Shown here: piece by piece, positions 1-9,951 of the stretch | How the letters are laid out: the number at the start of each line of letters is the position of its first letter | How positions within the stretch are numbered: the first letter of the stretch is position 1 | Assembly (NCBI RefSeq): GCF_030036535.1 | Contig: NZ_CP080388.1 | Span: 930,001 to 994,000, forward strand | Origin: Agrobacterium cucumeris | GTDB taxonomy: Bacteria > Pseudomonadota > Alphaproteobacteria > Rhizobiales > Rhizobiaceae | Reading direction: 5' to 3' | DNA length: 64,000 nucleotides | Translations under genes and position numbers: made by a program | Notes under the pieces: model-generated | The model's database searches: none | Told to the model about the DNA's origin: nothing | What the model saw: only the letters and a program-made list of their open reading frames with translations

Positions 1-451
1 GTTTCTGCTGGGTCACAAGGCCGATATTCTTGAAGCCCGCCGCCTGGATACGTGCCATCACATCGGCGACGACGCCGTATGCGGCAACGGAATCCGCGCG
101 GACGAAGATACGTTCGTTATAACCTGTCGTGGCGATTGCCTGCAGCTTGTCGGCCACCTCGGCCGCCTGGATTTCGGTTTCCTGCAAATGAATCTGGCCA
201 TTGGCATTGACGGAAATCGTGATCGGCTGCGTGTCCGAATTCAGCGCATTGGCGGATGTCTGCGGCAGATCGATCGGCACGCCGACCGTCATCATCGGTG
301 CCGCCACCATGAAGATGATAAGCAGCACGAGCATGACGTCGACCAGCGGCGTTACGTTGATCTCGCTGATCGCGCCGCCTTTGCGCCGTCCGCCGCGCCC
401 ACCCCGGCGTCCACCGGAACCGCCGCCGCCGCCACCTGCTGACATACCCAT
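1..451 (-). CDS. tolR: TolR, Tol-Pal inner-membrane protein (C-terminus cut by window edge)
   Basis: ExbD/TolR-family subunit of the proton-driven Tol-Pal complex that couples the inner membrane to the outer membrane during division. A Gly/Arg-rich N-terminus (about residues 5-25) precedes one membrane segment (about 33-52) containing the conserved proton-path Asp37 in the stretch TPLVDVML. The periplasmic part follows and runs off the left edge, so about 150 residues are visible. It begins 61 bp after tolQ on the same strand. A second ATG at codon 3 is an alternative start. Confidence 0.95.
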   Translation of the reverse strand, partial: MGMSAGGGGGGSGGRRGGRGGRRKGGAISEINVTPLVDVMLVLLIIFMVAAPMMTVGVPIDLPQTSANALNSDTQPITISVNANGQIHLQETEIQAAEVADKLQAIATTGYNERIFVRADSVAAYGVVADVMARIQAAGFKNIGLVTQQK

Positions 452-512
452 AGTTTTTACTCCATTTTGCCTTGCGGCAAATCACTGCACAGCATGCAAG
501 TTGCGCGGCCGC

Positions 513-1232
513 TTATTGGGCGGCCTGCCGTGTCTGAAGTTTTTCATCGATCTGGCGCGACAGGATCGCGGAGAACTCGTCGGCGAAACCTTCCATGCGA
601 GCGGAAAGCTTGTGCGCATCAGCCGTGAACTTGTTATAGGCGATAACCGCGGGAATAGCCGCGACAAGGCCGATGGCCGTTGCCAGAAGCGCTTCGGCGA
701 TACCGGGCGCCACGACCGCAAGGTTGGTCGACTTCGAACCGGCAATCGCCTGGAACGAGGTCATGATACCCACAACCGTACCGAAGAGGCCGATAAAGGG
801 ACCGGCCGAACCGATGGTGGCCAGCGAACCGAGGCGGGCCTCATATTGTTCGCCTTCACGCGCAATCGTCACGTCCATTGCCCGGTCGATGCGCATCTGC
901 AGACCAATGGGAGAACGCGCGCCGCGCTCGAATGATTTTTTCCATTCCCGCATGGCGGAAACGAAAATAGCCGCAAGACCGCCATTCTGGCGTTCCGCCA
1001 GCGTGCGATAAAGCTCCTCAAGCGACTGGCCCGACCAGAACACCTGTTCGAACTGGTCGAACTGGCGCTTTGCCTTGCCGAAGCTCACATATTTGTCAAA
1101 GACGATCGCCCACGTCCAGACCGAGGCGGCGATAAGTCCGATCATCACGAGCTTCACGATGAGGCCCGCCTGCATAAACAGTGCCCAGAGACTTACATCG
1201 TGTGTCGCCGCTGCCAAACCTGCCTGTTCCAT
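513..1232 (-). CDS. tolQ: TolQ, Tol-Pal proton channel subunit
   Basis: MotA/TolQ/ExbB-family inner-membrane protein, partner of TolR. It is 239 aa, normal for the family. Three membrane segments can be read: about residues 18-42, 135-160 and 173-195, the latter two flanking the conserved pore region with GLFGTVVGIM. The reading frame extends upstream, but I chose the ATG giving MEQAGLAAAT because a GGGGAT ribosome site precedes it and TolQ proteins begin here. It is followed directly by tolR; tolA, tolB and pal are expected off the left edge. Confidence 0.95.
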   Translation of the reverse strand: MEQAGLAAATHDVSLWALFMQAGLIVKLVMIGLIAASVWTWAIVFDKYVSFGKAKRQFDQFEQVFWSGQSLEELYRTLAERQNGGLAAIFVSAMREWKKSFERGARSPIGLQMRIDRAMDVTIAREGEQYEARLGSLATIGSAGPFIGLFGTVVGIMTSFQAIAGSKSTNLAVVAPGIAEALLATAIGLVAAIPAVIAYNKFTADAHKLSARMEGFADEFSAILSRQIDEKLQTRQAAQ

Positions 1233-1493
1233 AAATATCCAATCCCCGAATCCAAACGCCCGGTACGGGACCGGGCGATTCAAACGCGTGTTAACGCTCG
1301 AAGTCATGCGGCCGCAGCCGTTAACCCCTTTGCCATACCCCGATACTTGCCAGTAAGCCTTACTTGCCAATAAATTTGGTGAAAGGAAGGCGTGCGCCGC
1401 ACAAATGCCAGTTGCTAAAGTAAGACACCATTATGGTTAAAGGAGTGTTACAACCGGGGCACGCCGGGTGGATTTACTGAACCGGGCCGCCAA

Positions 1494-1934
1494 TTACTTC
1501 AGGAATTTTTCCGCCACCGTCTCCGGAAGACGCCTTGGCCGGCCGTTGGCATTGATGACGGCGATGATGACCTTGGCCGCGACCAGCAGGGTTTCACCAC
1601 GCCGTATTTCCTGATTGAGCACCATTTTTGCGCCACCAGCCTTTTCGGTCACAGTGGTGATTGTCAGCACATCATCCATCCGCGCCGGTGTCTTGAAATC
1701 GATCTCCATGCGATGAACGACGAAGACAAGGCCCTCCTCGTCAGCGGTCAAAAGCGCGCTCTGCTCACAGCCGAGGCAACGCAGGTAATCGGTACGGCCG
1801 CGCTCGAGAAAATGCAGATAGCGCGCGTGATACACGAGGCCGGAAAAATCCGTGTCCTCATAATAGACGCGTTGTGTCAGGCGGTGCCCATGTTCGATGA
1901 GTTCGCCGGAAAGCGAAACCACAAGCTCGCTCAT
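1494..1934 (-). CDS. ybgC: YbgC-type acyl-CoA thioesterase of the tol-pal cluster
   Basis: Hot-dog fold 4-hydroxybenzoyl-CoA thioesterase family, 146 aa, a usual length. The N-terminal motif YYEDTDFSGLVYHARYL (about residues 24-40) carries the catalytic Asp seen in YbgC proteins. YbgC is normally the first gene of tol-pal operons and hydrolyses short acyl-CoA or acts on acyl carrier protein in phospholipid metabolism. Here it lies 261 bp ahead of tolQ, so tolQ may have its own promoter. Its ATG overlaps the stop of the preceding Nudix gene by 4 bp, which suggests coupled translation. Confidence 0.92.
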   Translation of the reverse strand: MSELVVSLSGELIEHGHRLTQRVYYEDTDFSGLVYHARYLHFLERGRTDYLRCLGCEQSALLTADEEGLVFVVHRMEIDFKTPARMDDVLTITTVTEKAGGAKMVLNQEIRRGETLLVAAKVIIAVINANGRPRRLPETVAEKFLK

Positions 1935-2467
1935 AATGTCTCCTTGGTAAGTGCGTCCGCATCGATACCACCTTCGCGGACGATGAGATGTTCGTGGCGC
2001 GGAGGCAGCACCTCAATGCGGTCTGCAATAAAACGAGGCCTGAGATCGTGCTCCAGCAGAGTGGAGGATTGTGCACGCAACCAGCGGAACTCCACCTCGA
2101 TACCATCCAGCACCCGGTGAACGATATCGCTTTCATGAAAGGGAAACGCCTGGCGAAGCGACACCAGATAATAAAACGCCAGCTCATGCGCGGCATAATC
2201 GCCGTAAGCAAAAAAATTCTCGGCGGACCATAAAAGGCGTTCGACCGAACAATCTCGCTCAAGTTCCTCGCCGATTTCGCGGATGATGGTTTCTTCGGAG
2301 CTTTCGCCGATTTCCGCCCGTCCGCCCGGCAGGGCCCAGTAACTGTCCTTTGTGCCGCGCTGAACGAGAACATGGCCATTCTGGAAGATCAACGCCGCCA
2401 CGCGCATGCTGAAAAGCTGCGGCTTGCGGTCCAGCCGGATCATATGGCGTTCGGGGGCAAAAGTCAT
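1931..2467 (-). CDS. Nudix hydrolase (first of a tandem pair, altered box)
   Basis: A 178-aa Nudix-fold protein; substrate not predictable. The box runs from about residue 49 to 70: GGRAEIGE then REIGEELE. The core REuxEE metal-binding part is intact, but the Gly that normally follows (EExG) is Glu. It closely resembles its neighbour in layout (MRVA..F..GHVLV.R, then PGGRAE.GE, later FHE/HPTDI.HRV.DG), so the two are probably tandem duplicates. Both ends overlap neighbouring genes by 4 bp (ATGA). Confidence 0.9.
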   Translation of the reverse strand: MTFAPERHMIRLDRKPQLFSMRVAALIFQNGHVLVQRGTKDSYWALPGGRAEIGESSEETIIREIGEELERDCSVERLLWSAENFFAYGDYAAHELAFYYLVSLRQAFPFHESDIVHRVLDGIEVEFRWLRAQSSTLLEHDLRPRFIADRIEVLPPRHEHLIVREGGIDADALTKETL

Positions 2468-2994
2468 TTGTCGTCCAGATCGCCGTCATGCCAGACGAGG
2501 TGTCTTGTGGTCTGCGGCAGGTGTTCTATTTCGTCGGCGATGAAATAGGGCGGAATATCCAGTTCCGTCAACGCCTCACGCGTTGCCGCGACCCAGCGGA
2601 ACTCCAGTTCATTGTCACCATCCTGAACGCGGTGGATGATGTCTGTCGGATGAAAGGCCAGCGTCTCCGGCAGGTCCATCAGGTAATAAAAACCGAGTTC
2701 GTGCCAGTCCTTGCCTTCATAATGGAAGAAGTTTTCGACCGCCCAGAGAAGCCGCCCCACCTTGGCCTCGACGCCAAGCTCCTCCACCATTTCACGCGCC
2801 AGCGTTTCCTCGGAGCGTTCGCCCATTTCGGCGCGACCGCCCGGAAAGGTCCAGAATTTTTCATGCGACGCCCGATGCACCAGCACATGGCCATCACGAA
2901 ACGCCAGACCCGCAACGCGCATCTGGAAGATGCGCTTCGGCTTGAATTTCATGCGGATACGGGTGTCCTGGTTTTTGTTATCATGCGTCATCAT
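2464..2994 (-). CDS. Nudix hydrolase (second of a tandem pair)
   Basis: A 176-aa Nudix protein with a complete box at about residues 53-75 (GGRAEMGE then REMVEELGVE). It probably hydrolyses a nucleoside diphosphate derivative, but the sequence does not show which. The start used is the ATG pair at the 4-bp overlap with the DinB-like gene; a later ATG giving MKFKPKRIFQ would remove 14 residues and align better with the sister gene. It is translationally linked to the genes on both sides. Confidence 0.9.
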   Translation of the reverse strand: MMTHDNKNQDTRIRMKFKPKRIFQMRVAGLAFRDGHVLVHRASHEKFWTFPGGRAEMGERSEETLAREMVEELGVEAKVGRLLWAVENFFHYEGKDWHELGFYYLMDLPETLAFHPTDIIHRVQDGDNELEFRWVAATREALTELDIPPYFIADEIEHLPQTTRHLVWHDGDLDDK

Positions 2995-3569
2995 GCTGGC
3001 CTGTGGGCTGGAAACATCAAATCATCTTCCGCCCACCCTAACGCATCCATCTCTTCTTTTCTCGCCTTTGCATCATCCCCCACAATGAATTCATCCAGTT
3101 GCGGCGGCTTTATCGTCGTGCCGGACAGCATGGCATGCGCCTGCCCGCGATGATGCGTCTGGTGCTGGAAGAGATGGGAGAGGACATCGTCGCAACGATC
3201 CTGCTGGATACGCGCGCCACGATGGATATTGACCGTGGCCGCGAGGCCGTCTTCATCCAAACCGTCGACAAAGGCGATCAGTACCTCGTCAAGTTCCGTC
3301 TGGGCGGTGTGCAATTCCGCCATGGTGGAGAAGGGCTCCTCTTCGGCAAAGGCGGCCAGACCGAGCGTTCCACCCTGCAGGGCATCGATATAGAAGCGGT
3401 CGACGGTGTAGATGTGGTTCAGCGTCGCCCTGAAAGTGGGGAAAAAACTGACGCGCGGAGCGATGAAAGCTTCCTGCGAAAGCCGCAGACAGGCCTGATG
3501 CAGTCGAGAATTGGCCAGCCGGTTGTTGCGAGCGAGTTTGCGGAAAATCCGCAGCGGATCGTAAGGCAT
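2991..3569 (-). CDS. DinB/YfiT-like four-helix metalloprotein
   Basis: A 192-aa protein of the DinB superfamily. A His in LNHIYTVDRFY (about residue 51) and the HQTHHRGQ motif (about 134-141) are the usual metal ligands. DinB-like proteins include thiol S-transferases and damage-inducible proteins of unknown activity; nothing here fixes a substrate. It is the first gene of a four-gene chain joined by ATGA overlaps (DinB-Nudix-Nudix-ybgC). Confidence 0.85.
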   Translation of the reverse strand: MPYDPLRIFRKLARNNRLANSRLHQACLRLSQEAFIAPRVSFFPTFRATLNHIYTVDRFYIDALQGGTLGLAAFAEEEPFSTMAELHTAQTELDEVLIAFVDGLDEDGLAATVNIHRGARIQQDRCDDVLSHLFQHQTHHRGQAHAMLSGTTIKPPQLDEFIVGDDAKARKEEMDALGWAEDDLMFPAHRPA

Positions 3570-3605
3570 CAGCGTCCCTCCGTGACCGCCGGATGGCGGC
3601 GTTGT

Positions 3606-3824
3606 TCAATCGGCCCGCTCAAGCTCCGATCGACTTTTCAGAACCTTTGCGCCGTCTTCCTGTTCGATCAGAAAAGCGGGCTCGTCCTTGCTCGCCTTCC
3701 GCTTGATCCTGGAGCCGGCGATTGTGCGCTCAACATCATCCATGAAGGTCTCGACAATCTTACCTTCACCGGTTCCGCTACCCCAGTTCCAGCGAACTTT
3801 CGTTCCCTTGCGAAATGCCGACAT
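3606..3824 (-). CDS. Small Tudor-like protein (DUF2945, hypervirulence-associated domain)
   Basis: A 72-aa protein beginning MSAFRKGTKVRWNWG, rich in charged residues and matching the compact beta-barrel family annotated as the hypervirulence-associated Tudor domain. Function is unknown; members are probably nucleic-acid- or protein-binding. I chose the ATG at 3824 over an upstream in-frame ATG because a GGAG site precedes it and family members start MSKFKKGDKV or similar. It lies between ruvB and the DinB-like gene. Confidence 0.8.
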   Translation of the reverse strand: MSAFRKGTKVRWNWGSGTGEGKIVETFMDDVERTIAGSRIKRKASKDEPAFLIEQEDGAKVLKSRSELERAD

Positions 3825-3877
3825 GATCATCTCCTTACCAAAGATGGTCAAATGCCAGCGTACCGGGGCTTGTTCCC

Positions 3878-4918
3878 TCAATCGTCTTCCAGCGTCAGCC
3901 GGAACTGCGCGGCCTCGAGATCCTTCGGCGGCTGCATGCCAAGATGTTTCCAGGCGGTTGCGGTCAAAATACGCCCGCGTGGCGTGCGCTGGATGAAGCC
4001 CTGCTGAATCATGTAGGGCTCGATAATGTCCTCGATGGCATCGCGTGGCTCCGAGAGGCCCGCGGCGATGGTTTCGATGCCGACCGGGCCGCCGCCGAAA
4101 TTGACGGCAATCATGGTGAGATAACGCATATCCAGCTGGTCGAGGCCCATATTGTCGACCAGGAGCCGCGTCAAAGCCTCGTCGGCAATCTCGCGGGTAA
4201 CGGCTTCGGCCCGCGCCACTTCAGCGAAATCGCGCACGCGGCGCAAAAGCCGACCGGCAATACGCGGCGTGCCCCGCGCGCGCCTTGCGATTTCCCGTGC
4301 ACCGCCATCGGTCATATTGAGCCCCATCAGCCGCGCCCCGCGCCGGACGATCAGTTCCAGCTCATCGACCGTGTAGAAGGCCAGCCGGACGGGAATGCCG
4401 AAACGGTCGCGAAGCGGTGTCGTCAGCAGGCCGAGGCGGGTCGTGGCGGCAACGAGGGTGAATTTGGAAAGGTCGATCTTCACCGAGCGCGCCGCCGGCC
4501 CCTCGCCGATGATGAGATCGAGCTGGAAATCCTCCATGGCGGGGTAGAGGATTTCTTCCACCGCTGGGTTGAGGCGGTGAATTTCGTCGATGAAGAGGAC
4601 ATCGCGCTCCTCGAGATTGGTGAGAAGTGCGGCAAGATCACCCGCCTTGGCAATGACCGGCCCTGACGTGGATTTGAAGTTGACGCCGAGCTCCTTGGCC
4701 ATGATCTGCGCCAGCGTCGTCTTGCCGAGACCGGGAGGGCCGACGAACAGCACGTGATCGAGCGCCTCGCCCCGGTTCTTGGCGGCCTCGATAAACACCT
4801 TGAGATTGGCGCGGGCCTCTGCCTGGCCGGTAAAATCGTCCAGCGACTGCGGGCGTAGCGTGGTGTCGATATCCTCACCGCGCTTTTCCGGGGTAATCAG
4901 TCTCTCCGCATCGCTCAT
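3878..4918 (-). CDS. ruvB: RuvB, Holliday junction branch-migration ATPase
   Basis: AAA+ motor that drives Holliday-junction branch migration with RuvA. It is 346 aa. Walker [10 protein letters not shown] is at 60-68, the Walker B/DEIH box at about 108-114, and the C-terminal winged-helix ends with [11 protein letters not shown]. Order ruvC-ruvA-ruvB on one strand is the usual rhizobial arrangement. A 128-bp gap separates it from ruvA, so a separate promoter is possible. Confidence 0.98.
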   Translation of the reverse strand: MSDAERLITPEKRGEDIDTTLRPQSLDDFTGQAEARANLKVFIEAAKNRGEALDHVLFVGPPGLGKTTLAQIMAKELGVNFKSTSGPVIAKAGDLAALLTNLEERDVLFIDEIHRLNPAVEEILYPAMEDFQLDLIIGEGPAARSVKIDLSKFTLVAATTRLGLLTTPLRDRFGIPVRLAFYTVDELELIVRRGARLMGLNMTDGGAREIARRARGTPRIAGRLLRRVRDFAEVARAEAVTREIADEALTRLLVDNMGLDQLDMRYLTMIAVNFGGGPVGIETIAAGLSEPRDAIEDIIEPYMIQQGFIQRTPRGRILTATAWKHLGMQPPKDLEAAQFRLTLEDD

Positions 4919-5046
4919 TCAGGGCATTCCATTGTTATAGCCGAATTCATCAGGTAACCGTCGCCGCTATATCATGAGTATCGCAACAAGGCGCTTCACG
5001 AAATTCAGGATAGGCCTGCGCTCCACGCCCGCCTGCCAAGCCAGTC

Positions 5047-5664
5047 TTACCGCGAAAGTTCCTTCAGCCCCAGCCGGATCAGCTTGGCGCTATCGCCGCC
5101 CTCACCGCCATTCTTCAGCGCGGCGGCAACCGCATTGGCGGCCTGATCACGGGAATAGCCGAGATTGGTGAGCGCGGAGACCGCATCGGCAACCGGCGCG
5201 GAGGCAACGCCTTCCCCAAGTTCCTGCTTGAGCCCGATGGACGCCGAAGCATCCCCAGCGAAAGCGGGCGCCTTGTTGCGAAGTTCCGTCACGAGGCGAA
5301 CCGCCACTTTCGGCCCCACGCCGGGCGCACGCGAAATCATTACCTTGTCCTGAAGTGCTATGGCATTGGCGAGCTCGGAAGGCGACAGGGTGGACAAGAC
5401 GGCCAGCGCCACTTTTGAGCCCACTCCCTGCACACTCTGCAGCAGGTTGAACCATTCCCGCTCCAGTGCGGAGAGGAATCCGAACAGCTTAAGCTGGTCC
5501 TCGCGCACATATGTCTCGATGAACAGCACCACCGCCTCTCCGACGGAGCCGATTTTCGACAGTGTCCGCGCCGAACAATAGGCGACGTAACAAACGCCAT
5601 GCACATCCACCAGCACGTAATCCGCGCCGATTTCCTCGATGCTGCCCTTCAATTTTCCGATCAT
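5047..5664 (-). CDS. ruvA: RuvA, Holliday junction-binding protein
   Basis: Tetrameric junction-binding partner of RuvB, 205 aa. The N-terminal OB fold begins [12 protein letters not shown]; helix-hairpin-helix segments are visible as [16 protein letters not shown] (about 73-88) and [13 protein letters not shown] (about 113-125). The C-terminal domain III that contacts RuvB ends [16 protein letters not shown] and beyond. It follows ruvC after 28 bp, consistent with one transcript. Confidence 0.97.
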   Translation of the reverse strand: MIGKLKGSIEEIGADYVLVDVHGVCYVAYCSARTLSKIGSVGEAVVLFIETYVREDQLKLFGFLSALEREWFNLLQSVQGVGSKVALAVLSTLSPSELANAIALQDKVMISRAPGVGPKVAVRLVTELRNKAPAFAGDASASIGLKQELGEGVASAPVADAVSALTNLGYSRDQAANAVAAALKNGGEGGDSAKLIRLGLKELSR

Positions 5665-5692
5665 GATGCCGCCCGCTCAATGAGACCTATAT

Positions 5693-6205
5693 TCAACCGG
5701 CCGCCAGGAGCCGCCGCATCCTGTCACCACCGCGATTATGGGCGTGGCAGATGGCGATGGCGAGCGCGTCCGCCGCATCGTTACCCTTGAATTCGGCCTT
5801 CGGCATCAGGATTTTCAGCATCATGTGAATTTGCTGCTTTTCGCCGTGCCCGACGCCGATAACCGCTTTCTTGACCGCATTCGGCGCATATTCGAAGACC
5901 GGCAATCCTGCCCGTGCCGGAACCAGCATGGCAATGCCGCGCGCCTGACCGAGTTTCAGCGTGGCCACCGCATCCTTGTTCACGAAGGTCTGCTCCACCG
6001 CCGCCTCATCGGGCTGATGGCTGTGCACGATGTCCGCCAGCCCGTCATGCAACTGGCAGAGCCGGGAGGCAAGGTCCATATCGCCGTCCGACGTTACCGT
6101 GCCGGAAGCGACAAACCGCAGGCTGTTGCCGAGGGTGTCAATCACACCCCAGCCGGTGCGCCGCAGTCCGGGGTCGATGCCGATGATTCGAATCGTCTTT
6201 TGCAT
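5693..6205 (-). CDS. ruvC: RuvC, Holliday junction endonuclease
   Basis: RNase H-fold resolvase, 170 aa. The acidic catalytic residues are visible: Asp11 in [13 protein letters not shown], Glu in AAVEQTFVN (about 70), and Asp residues in [16 protein letters not shown] near the C-terminus. It is the first gene of the ruvCAB set, and its promoter should lie in the 250-bp region shared with the divergent chemoreceptor gene. Confidence 0.97.
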   Translation of the reverse strand: MQKTIRIIGIDPGLRRTGWGVIDTLGNSLRFVASGTVTSDGDMDLASRLCQLHDGLADIVHSHQPDEAAVEQTFVNKDAVATLKLGQARGIAMLVPARAGLPVFEYAPNAVKKAVIGVGHGEKQQIHMMLKILMPKAEFKGNDAADALAIAICHAHNRGGDRMRRLLAAG

Positions 6206-6333
6206 GAGTTACCTTATCTTTCCGGTTGCGACCCTGCCAGCGATAAGTGAACAAAACGACAACATTGATCAAATTTGCAACACAGCATTTACCTCTGCTT
6301 AAACCGCGTACCGCATTGTTCCCCCACAAAACC

Positions 6334-6370
6334 AAAAAAAAGGGGAGCTGCGGACATGATGATCCGCAGC
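6334..6370 (-). terminator. Possible minus-strand terminator or attenuator ahead of ruvC
   Basis: A perfect 8-bp inverted repeat (GCTGCGGA / TCCGCAGC, 6347-6354 and 6363-6370) with an 8-nt loop. On the minus strand it is followed by TCCCC and then eight T, so it looks like an intrinsic terminator. No annotated minus-strand gene ends here; it would stop antisense transcripts from the chemoreceptor gene or end a short RNA. The 4-nt gap before the T run weakens the call. Confidence 0.4.
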
Positions 6371-6455
6371 ACAGTATTTTCGCCATATCAGCCGTCCGAT
6401 GGCGCCATCCATGCATGGCGCGGGAACTGAACCGGCATTGGGGGCTGCTTCGGCC

Positions 6456-8765
6456 ATGCTGAACCGTTTTCATTCCATATCCACCAAAGTGCTGGTGATT
6501 TTCCTGGCGCTGATGGCGGTATCCACCGGGGCTCTGACACTTCTCGGTTATCAAAGCAGCAGTGGCGTTCTCGAAGAACAGGCGTCGAAATCGATGGAGA
6601 GCATTCTCGTCTTCCGCGGCGACATGCTTCAGGAACGCCTTGAACAGCTGAAGACGCAGGCGGACTCCATCGCCAAGATCGAAGCGCTGCAAATGGCTGT
6701 TGTTTCCATGCGCAGCGGCTGGGCGACCGTACAGAAGAATTCCGGTGACGCAAAAGCGGAACTGCAGCGCGTCTTCGTCAAGGAAAATCCATTCGGCGAA
6801 AAGGAAAAGCTGATCAAGCCGGAAAACCCAAGCGGCTTTTATTATTCGACCCATGAAAAGACCCAGACGGATATCGGCGGATATCTGCAGGGAACGCCGT
6901 TCAGCGACGTCCTTTTCATCGATCCGGCCGGCACGGTCTATTACTCTTATCTGAAGGGAACGGCCTTTGCGGAAACCGTAACCGGCGGCGTCTGGACGGA
7001 AAGTGGTCTTGGCGCGGCATTTGCACGCGGTGCCGCGAATGCCGAGAAAGCCGTCAACGACATTGCGCAGACCAGTTTCTCCGGCCTGCGCATAGACACG
7101 GCAACAAAGGAGGCCGGCATTTATTTCGGCGTTCCGGTCGTCAAATTCGGTGCCTTCAAGGGCATCGTCCTCTTCCGTGTCAAGGAAGACGTGTTCAGCC
7201 AGATACTCGCAAAGGGCATCGCGGCCGGCAGTTCCGAACAATCGGCAATCATTTCGGCGGACGGCAAGGTTCTGGGCGTACAGGGCGAAAAGCTCATCGG
7301 TCTCGACCCGGCAATCTACGGGTTCCATGGACAGGCGCTGAACGCCGCCGGCATGACGATTGCCAAGATCGACCGCCCGGATGGCGAGGCCAATGCCTAT
7401 GCCCGCCCCTTCTCCTTTGCAGGTGAAAAATATCTCGCCGTCGAAAGCATGTTGCGCAGCGAACTGAATGCGGGTTCCATCTCGATTGCCGGCACACTTG
7501 CCGTGATCGGCCTTTGCGTTCTGGCCGCCATGTGTGCGGCAACGGCCTTTTTCGCACGGCGCCTGTTCGCCCCGCTGGAAAAGCTCGCCGGTCTGACTGG
7601 CGAAGTGGCGGCAGGTCGTCTCGATACTGAGATCGGCAATCAAGACCGGAAGGACGAGATCGGCCGCATGGCGCGGGCGCTCGGCAGTTTCCGTGAAAAG
7701 CTTATTCTGCAGCGGGAGATGGAAGAGACCGCATCGCGCACCCGGGAGGAAGCCGAAACCGCCCGCCGCGCCCATCTTGCCGAGCGCGAAGCCGAAGCCG
7801 GAACCCTGCAGATGGTCGTGCAGTCTCTGGACGAAGGCTTGGACCGGCTGGCGAATGGCAATCTTGCTTATCGCATCGACACAGTATTCCCCGAGGATCT
7901 CGAAAGCCTGCGCCACAACTTCAATACGGCGCTTGCCCGGCTCAGCGAGACCATGCAGGCCATCGGCGGCAATTCCACCGCCGTTCGTGGCGGTTCCGAA
8001 GAAATGCGGGTGGGTGCCGACCAGCTGGCGGAACGCACCGAGCGGCAGGCGGCCTCCATTACCGAGACTGCAAGCGCCATCAAGGCCATCACCGAGGCCG
8101 TCCGCGATCAGATCGAACGTGCAGAACAGGCAACGCGTATCGCCCATGACGCGAGCACGGAGGCGACAGCATCCAGCCGCGTGATGGAGCAGACCATCGC
8201 CGCCATGGAGGCGATCCAGACCTCATCGCGCCAGATCAACCAGATCATTGGCGTCATCGATGAAATCGCTTTCCAGACCAACCTTCTTGCTTTGAATGCG
8301 GGTGTGGAAGCCGCCCGCGCTGGCGACGCCGGCAGGGGGTTTGCGGTTGTGGCGCAGGAAGTGCGTGAACTGGCGCAGCGTTCGGCCGCTGCCGCCAAGG
8401 AAATCTCCAGTCTGCTGAAACGCTCCACCGACGAGGTATCCGCAGGGGTTGTCTTAGTCGAAAAGGCGGGCGCGTCACTCACCGGCATCGGCAAGCATGT
8501 GCAGACCATCAGCTCCCGCATCGAGGAGATCATGGAATCGACCCGCGAGGAAGCGCAAACGCTTGCGGAAATCAATGGCACCGTCACCAGCCTCGACACC
8601 ATGACGCAGCAAAATGCCGCCATGGTGGAGGAAACGACGGCCGCCATTCATAACCTCGCCTCCGAAGCGGGCGAGATGGACGGCAGGCTCGGACAATTTG
8701 TGCTGGCCACTGACGGGCAAGCAGCGGCACACGGCAAAACCCCTCAATTCCGGCGGACCGGCTGA
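6456..8765 (+). CDS. Methyl-accepting chemotaxis protein
   Basis: Membrane chemoreceptor, 769 aa from the ATG chosen ([10 protein letters not shown]); the frame extends 19 codons further up but lacks membrane-protein character there. First membrane segment at about 10-35, a periplasmic sensor of about 310 residues of unknown ligand, a second segment near 345-370, a HAMP domain and a second HAMP-like segment, then the signalling domain with its hairpin tip [20 protein letters not shown] at about 601-620. No CheR-binding pentapeptide is seen at the C-terminus (it ends FRRTG). No other chemotaxis genes are nearby, so it is an orphan receptor. Confidence 0.93.
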   Translation: MLNRFHSISTKVLVIFLALMAVSTGALTLLGYQSSSGVLEEQASKSMESILVFRGDMLQERLEQLKTQADSIAKIEALQMAVVSMRSGWATVQKNSGDAKAELQRVFVKENPFGEKEKLIKPENPSGFYYSTHEKTQTDIGGYLQGTPFSDVLFIDPAGTVYYSYLKGTAFAETVTGGVWTESGLGAAFARGAANAEKAVNDIAQTSFSGLRIDTATKEAGIYFGVPVVKFGAFKGIVLFRVKEDVFSQILAKGIAAGSSEQSAIISADGKVLGVQGEKLIGLDPAIYGFHGQALNAAGMTIAKIDRPDGEANAYARPFSFAGEKYLAVESMLRSELNAGSISIAGTLAVIGLCVLAAMCAATAFFARRLFAPLEKLAGLTGEVAAGRLDTEIGNQDRKDEIGRMARALGSFREKLILQREMEETASRTREEAETARRAHLAEREAEAGTLQMVVQSLDEGLDRLANGNLAYRIDTVFPEDLESLRHNFNTALARLSETMQAIGGNSTAVRGGSEEMRVGADQLAERTERQAASITETASAIKAITEAVRDQIERAEQATRIAHDASTEATASSRVMEQTIAAMEAIQTSSRQINQIIGVIDEIAFQTNLLALNAGVEAARAGDAGRGFAVVAQEVRELAQRSAAAAKEISSLLKRSTDEVSAGVVLVEKAGASLTGIGKHVQTISSRIEEIMESTREEAQTLAEINGTVTSLDTMTQQNAAMVEETTAAIHNLASEAGEMDGRLGQFVLATDGQAAAHGKTPQFRRTG

Positions 8766-8770
8766 ATATG

Positions 8771-8799
8771 GGGGCCTCTTCGGAGGCCCCAATTTTTTT
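8771..8799 (+). terminator. Rho-independent terminator after the chemoreceptor gene
   Basis: Stem GGGGCCTC / GAGGCCCC with a TTCG tetraloop, followed by AATTTTTTT, immediately downstream of the stop codon. Confidence 0.9.
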
Positions 8800-8892
8800 G
8801 AACCATCCATCAATTCTATGCGACTTCTATGGTAAATCGGGACACGCGCCTTACATCCGCAGCAAAGATTTGAATTTACGCAGGAGCGTCGG

Positions 8893-9894
8893 ATGATCCC
8901 CTTTTCCATTCTCGACCTTTCGCCCATCGGCGAAGGCGAGAGCGTCAGCGCGGCGCTTGAAAATTCCCGCCGCATGGCAATCAAGGCCGAAGACCATGGC
9001 TATAACCGCATCTGGCTGGCGGAACACCATGGCATGCCGGGCATTGCCAGCGCCGCGACATCGCTCGTCATCGCCCATGTGGGGGCGGCCACGAAACATA
9101 TCCGTGTCGGCTCCGGCGGTATCATGCTGCCCAACCATTCCCCTCTCGTCATTGCCGAGCAGTTCGGCACGCTAGCGGCGCTGCTGCCCGGCCGGGTCGA
9201 TCTCGGTCTTGGCCGCGCGCCCGGAACCGACATGCGCACGGCACGGGCGCTGCGCCGCAATCTCGATGCCGGTGCGGAAAACTTCCCGCAGGACATCATC
9301 GAGTTGCAGCGTTACCTCGGCCCGCCGCAGCAGGATCAGGCGATCCTTGCCGTGCCGGGCATGAATTCCAACGTGCCGCTCTGGCTGCTCGGCTCCAGCA
9401 CCTATAGCGCGCATCTCGCCGCGGCACTTGGCCTGCCCTATTCCTTCGCATCGCATTTTGCCCCTGACATGCTGATGGAGGCGATCCATATCTATCGCGA
9501 GCGCTTCCAGCCCTCGGAGGTGCTGGACAAGCCCTATGTGATGGTGGGTGTGATGGGTGTCGGCGCCGAGACGGATGAGGAAGCGCAGCATCTCTTCACC
9601 TCGTCACAGCAGCAATTCGTCAATCTGCGCCGCAATGTCCGCACTCCGTTCCCGAAGCCGGTGCACAGCATGGATGACTACTGGAACGAGATTGAGCGCT
9701 TCTCGGTGGAACACACTTTGCGTTTCGCCGCAGTCGGCTCGCCGGAAACGATCGAGCGCCATCTCGGTGGTTTCCTTGCCGAAACGCAGGCAGACGAACT
9801 GATCGTATCGATGCCGATCCATGACATCGAAAAACGGCTGCGTTCCGTGGAAATTTTCGCCGATGTCCGGAGTTCCATCAGGAAGGCCGCCTGA
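8893..9894 (+). CDS. Luciferase-like (LLM class) flavin-dependent monooxygenase
   Basis: A 333-aa bacterial luciferase-family TIM-barrel protein expected to use FMNH2 from a separate reductase. Typical blocks are [16 protein letters not shown] (about 38-53), [14 protein letters not shown] and [13 protein letters not shown] (about 103-115). Members close to E. coli YhbW have no firmly known substrate. An AGGAGC site precedes the ATG. It is transcribed alone and ends in a strong bidirectional terminator. Confidence 0.88.
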   Translation: MIPFSILDLSPIGEGESVSAALENSRRMAIKAEDHGYNRIWLAEHHGMPGIASAATSLVIAHVGAATKHIRVGSGGIMLPNHSPLVIAEQFGTLAALLPGRVDLGLGRAPGTDMRTARALRRNLDAGAENFPQDIIELQRYLGPPQQDQAILAVPGMNSNVPLWLLGSSTYSAHLAAALGLPYSFASHFAPDMLMEAIHIYRERFQPSEVLDKPYVMVGVMGVGAETDEEAQHLFTSSQQQFVNLRRNVRTPFPKPVHSMDDYWNEIERFSVEHTLRFAAVGSPETIERHLGGFLAETQADELIVSMPIHDIEKRLRSVEIFADVRSSIRKAA

Positions 9895-9898
9895 ATAG

Positions 9899-9936
9899 AA
9901 AAGCCCCGGAGCGATATCGCTGCCGGGGCTTTTCTT
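9899..9936. terminator. Bidirectional terminator between convergent genes
   Basis: Stem AAAAGCCCCGG / CCGGGGCTTTT with T runs on both strands, placed between the oxidoreductase gene (plus) and the yebC-family gene (minus). Confidence 0.92.
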
Positions 9937-9951
9937 TAAGAACATGAAACG

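Noticed and set aside
1233..1493. CtrA site upstream of tolQ
   Set aside because: The minus strand has TTAACCAT and a near match (GTAA-N7-TTAA, one mismatch), but not a full site; left as suggestive only.
6138..8147. A 669-codon open frame on the minus strand across the chemoreceptor gene
   Set aside because: It is a GC-rich shadow of a clear MCP gene on the plus strand, has no family-like motifs and also overlaps ruvC.
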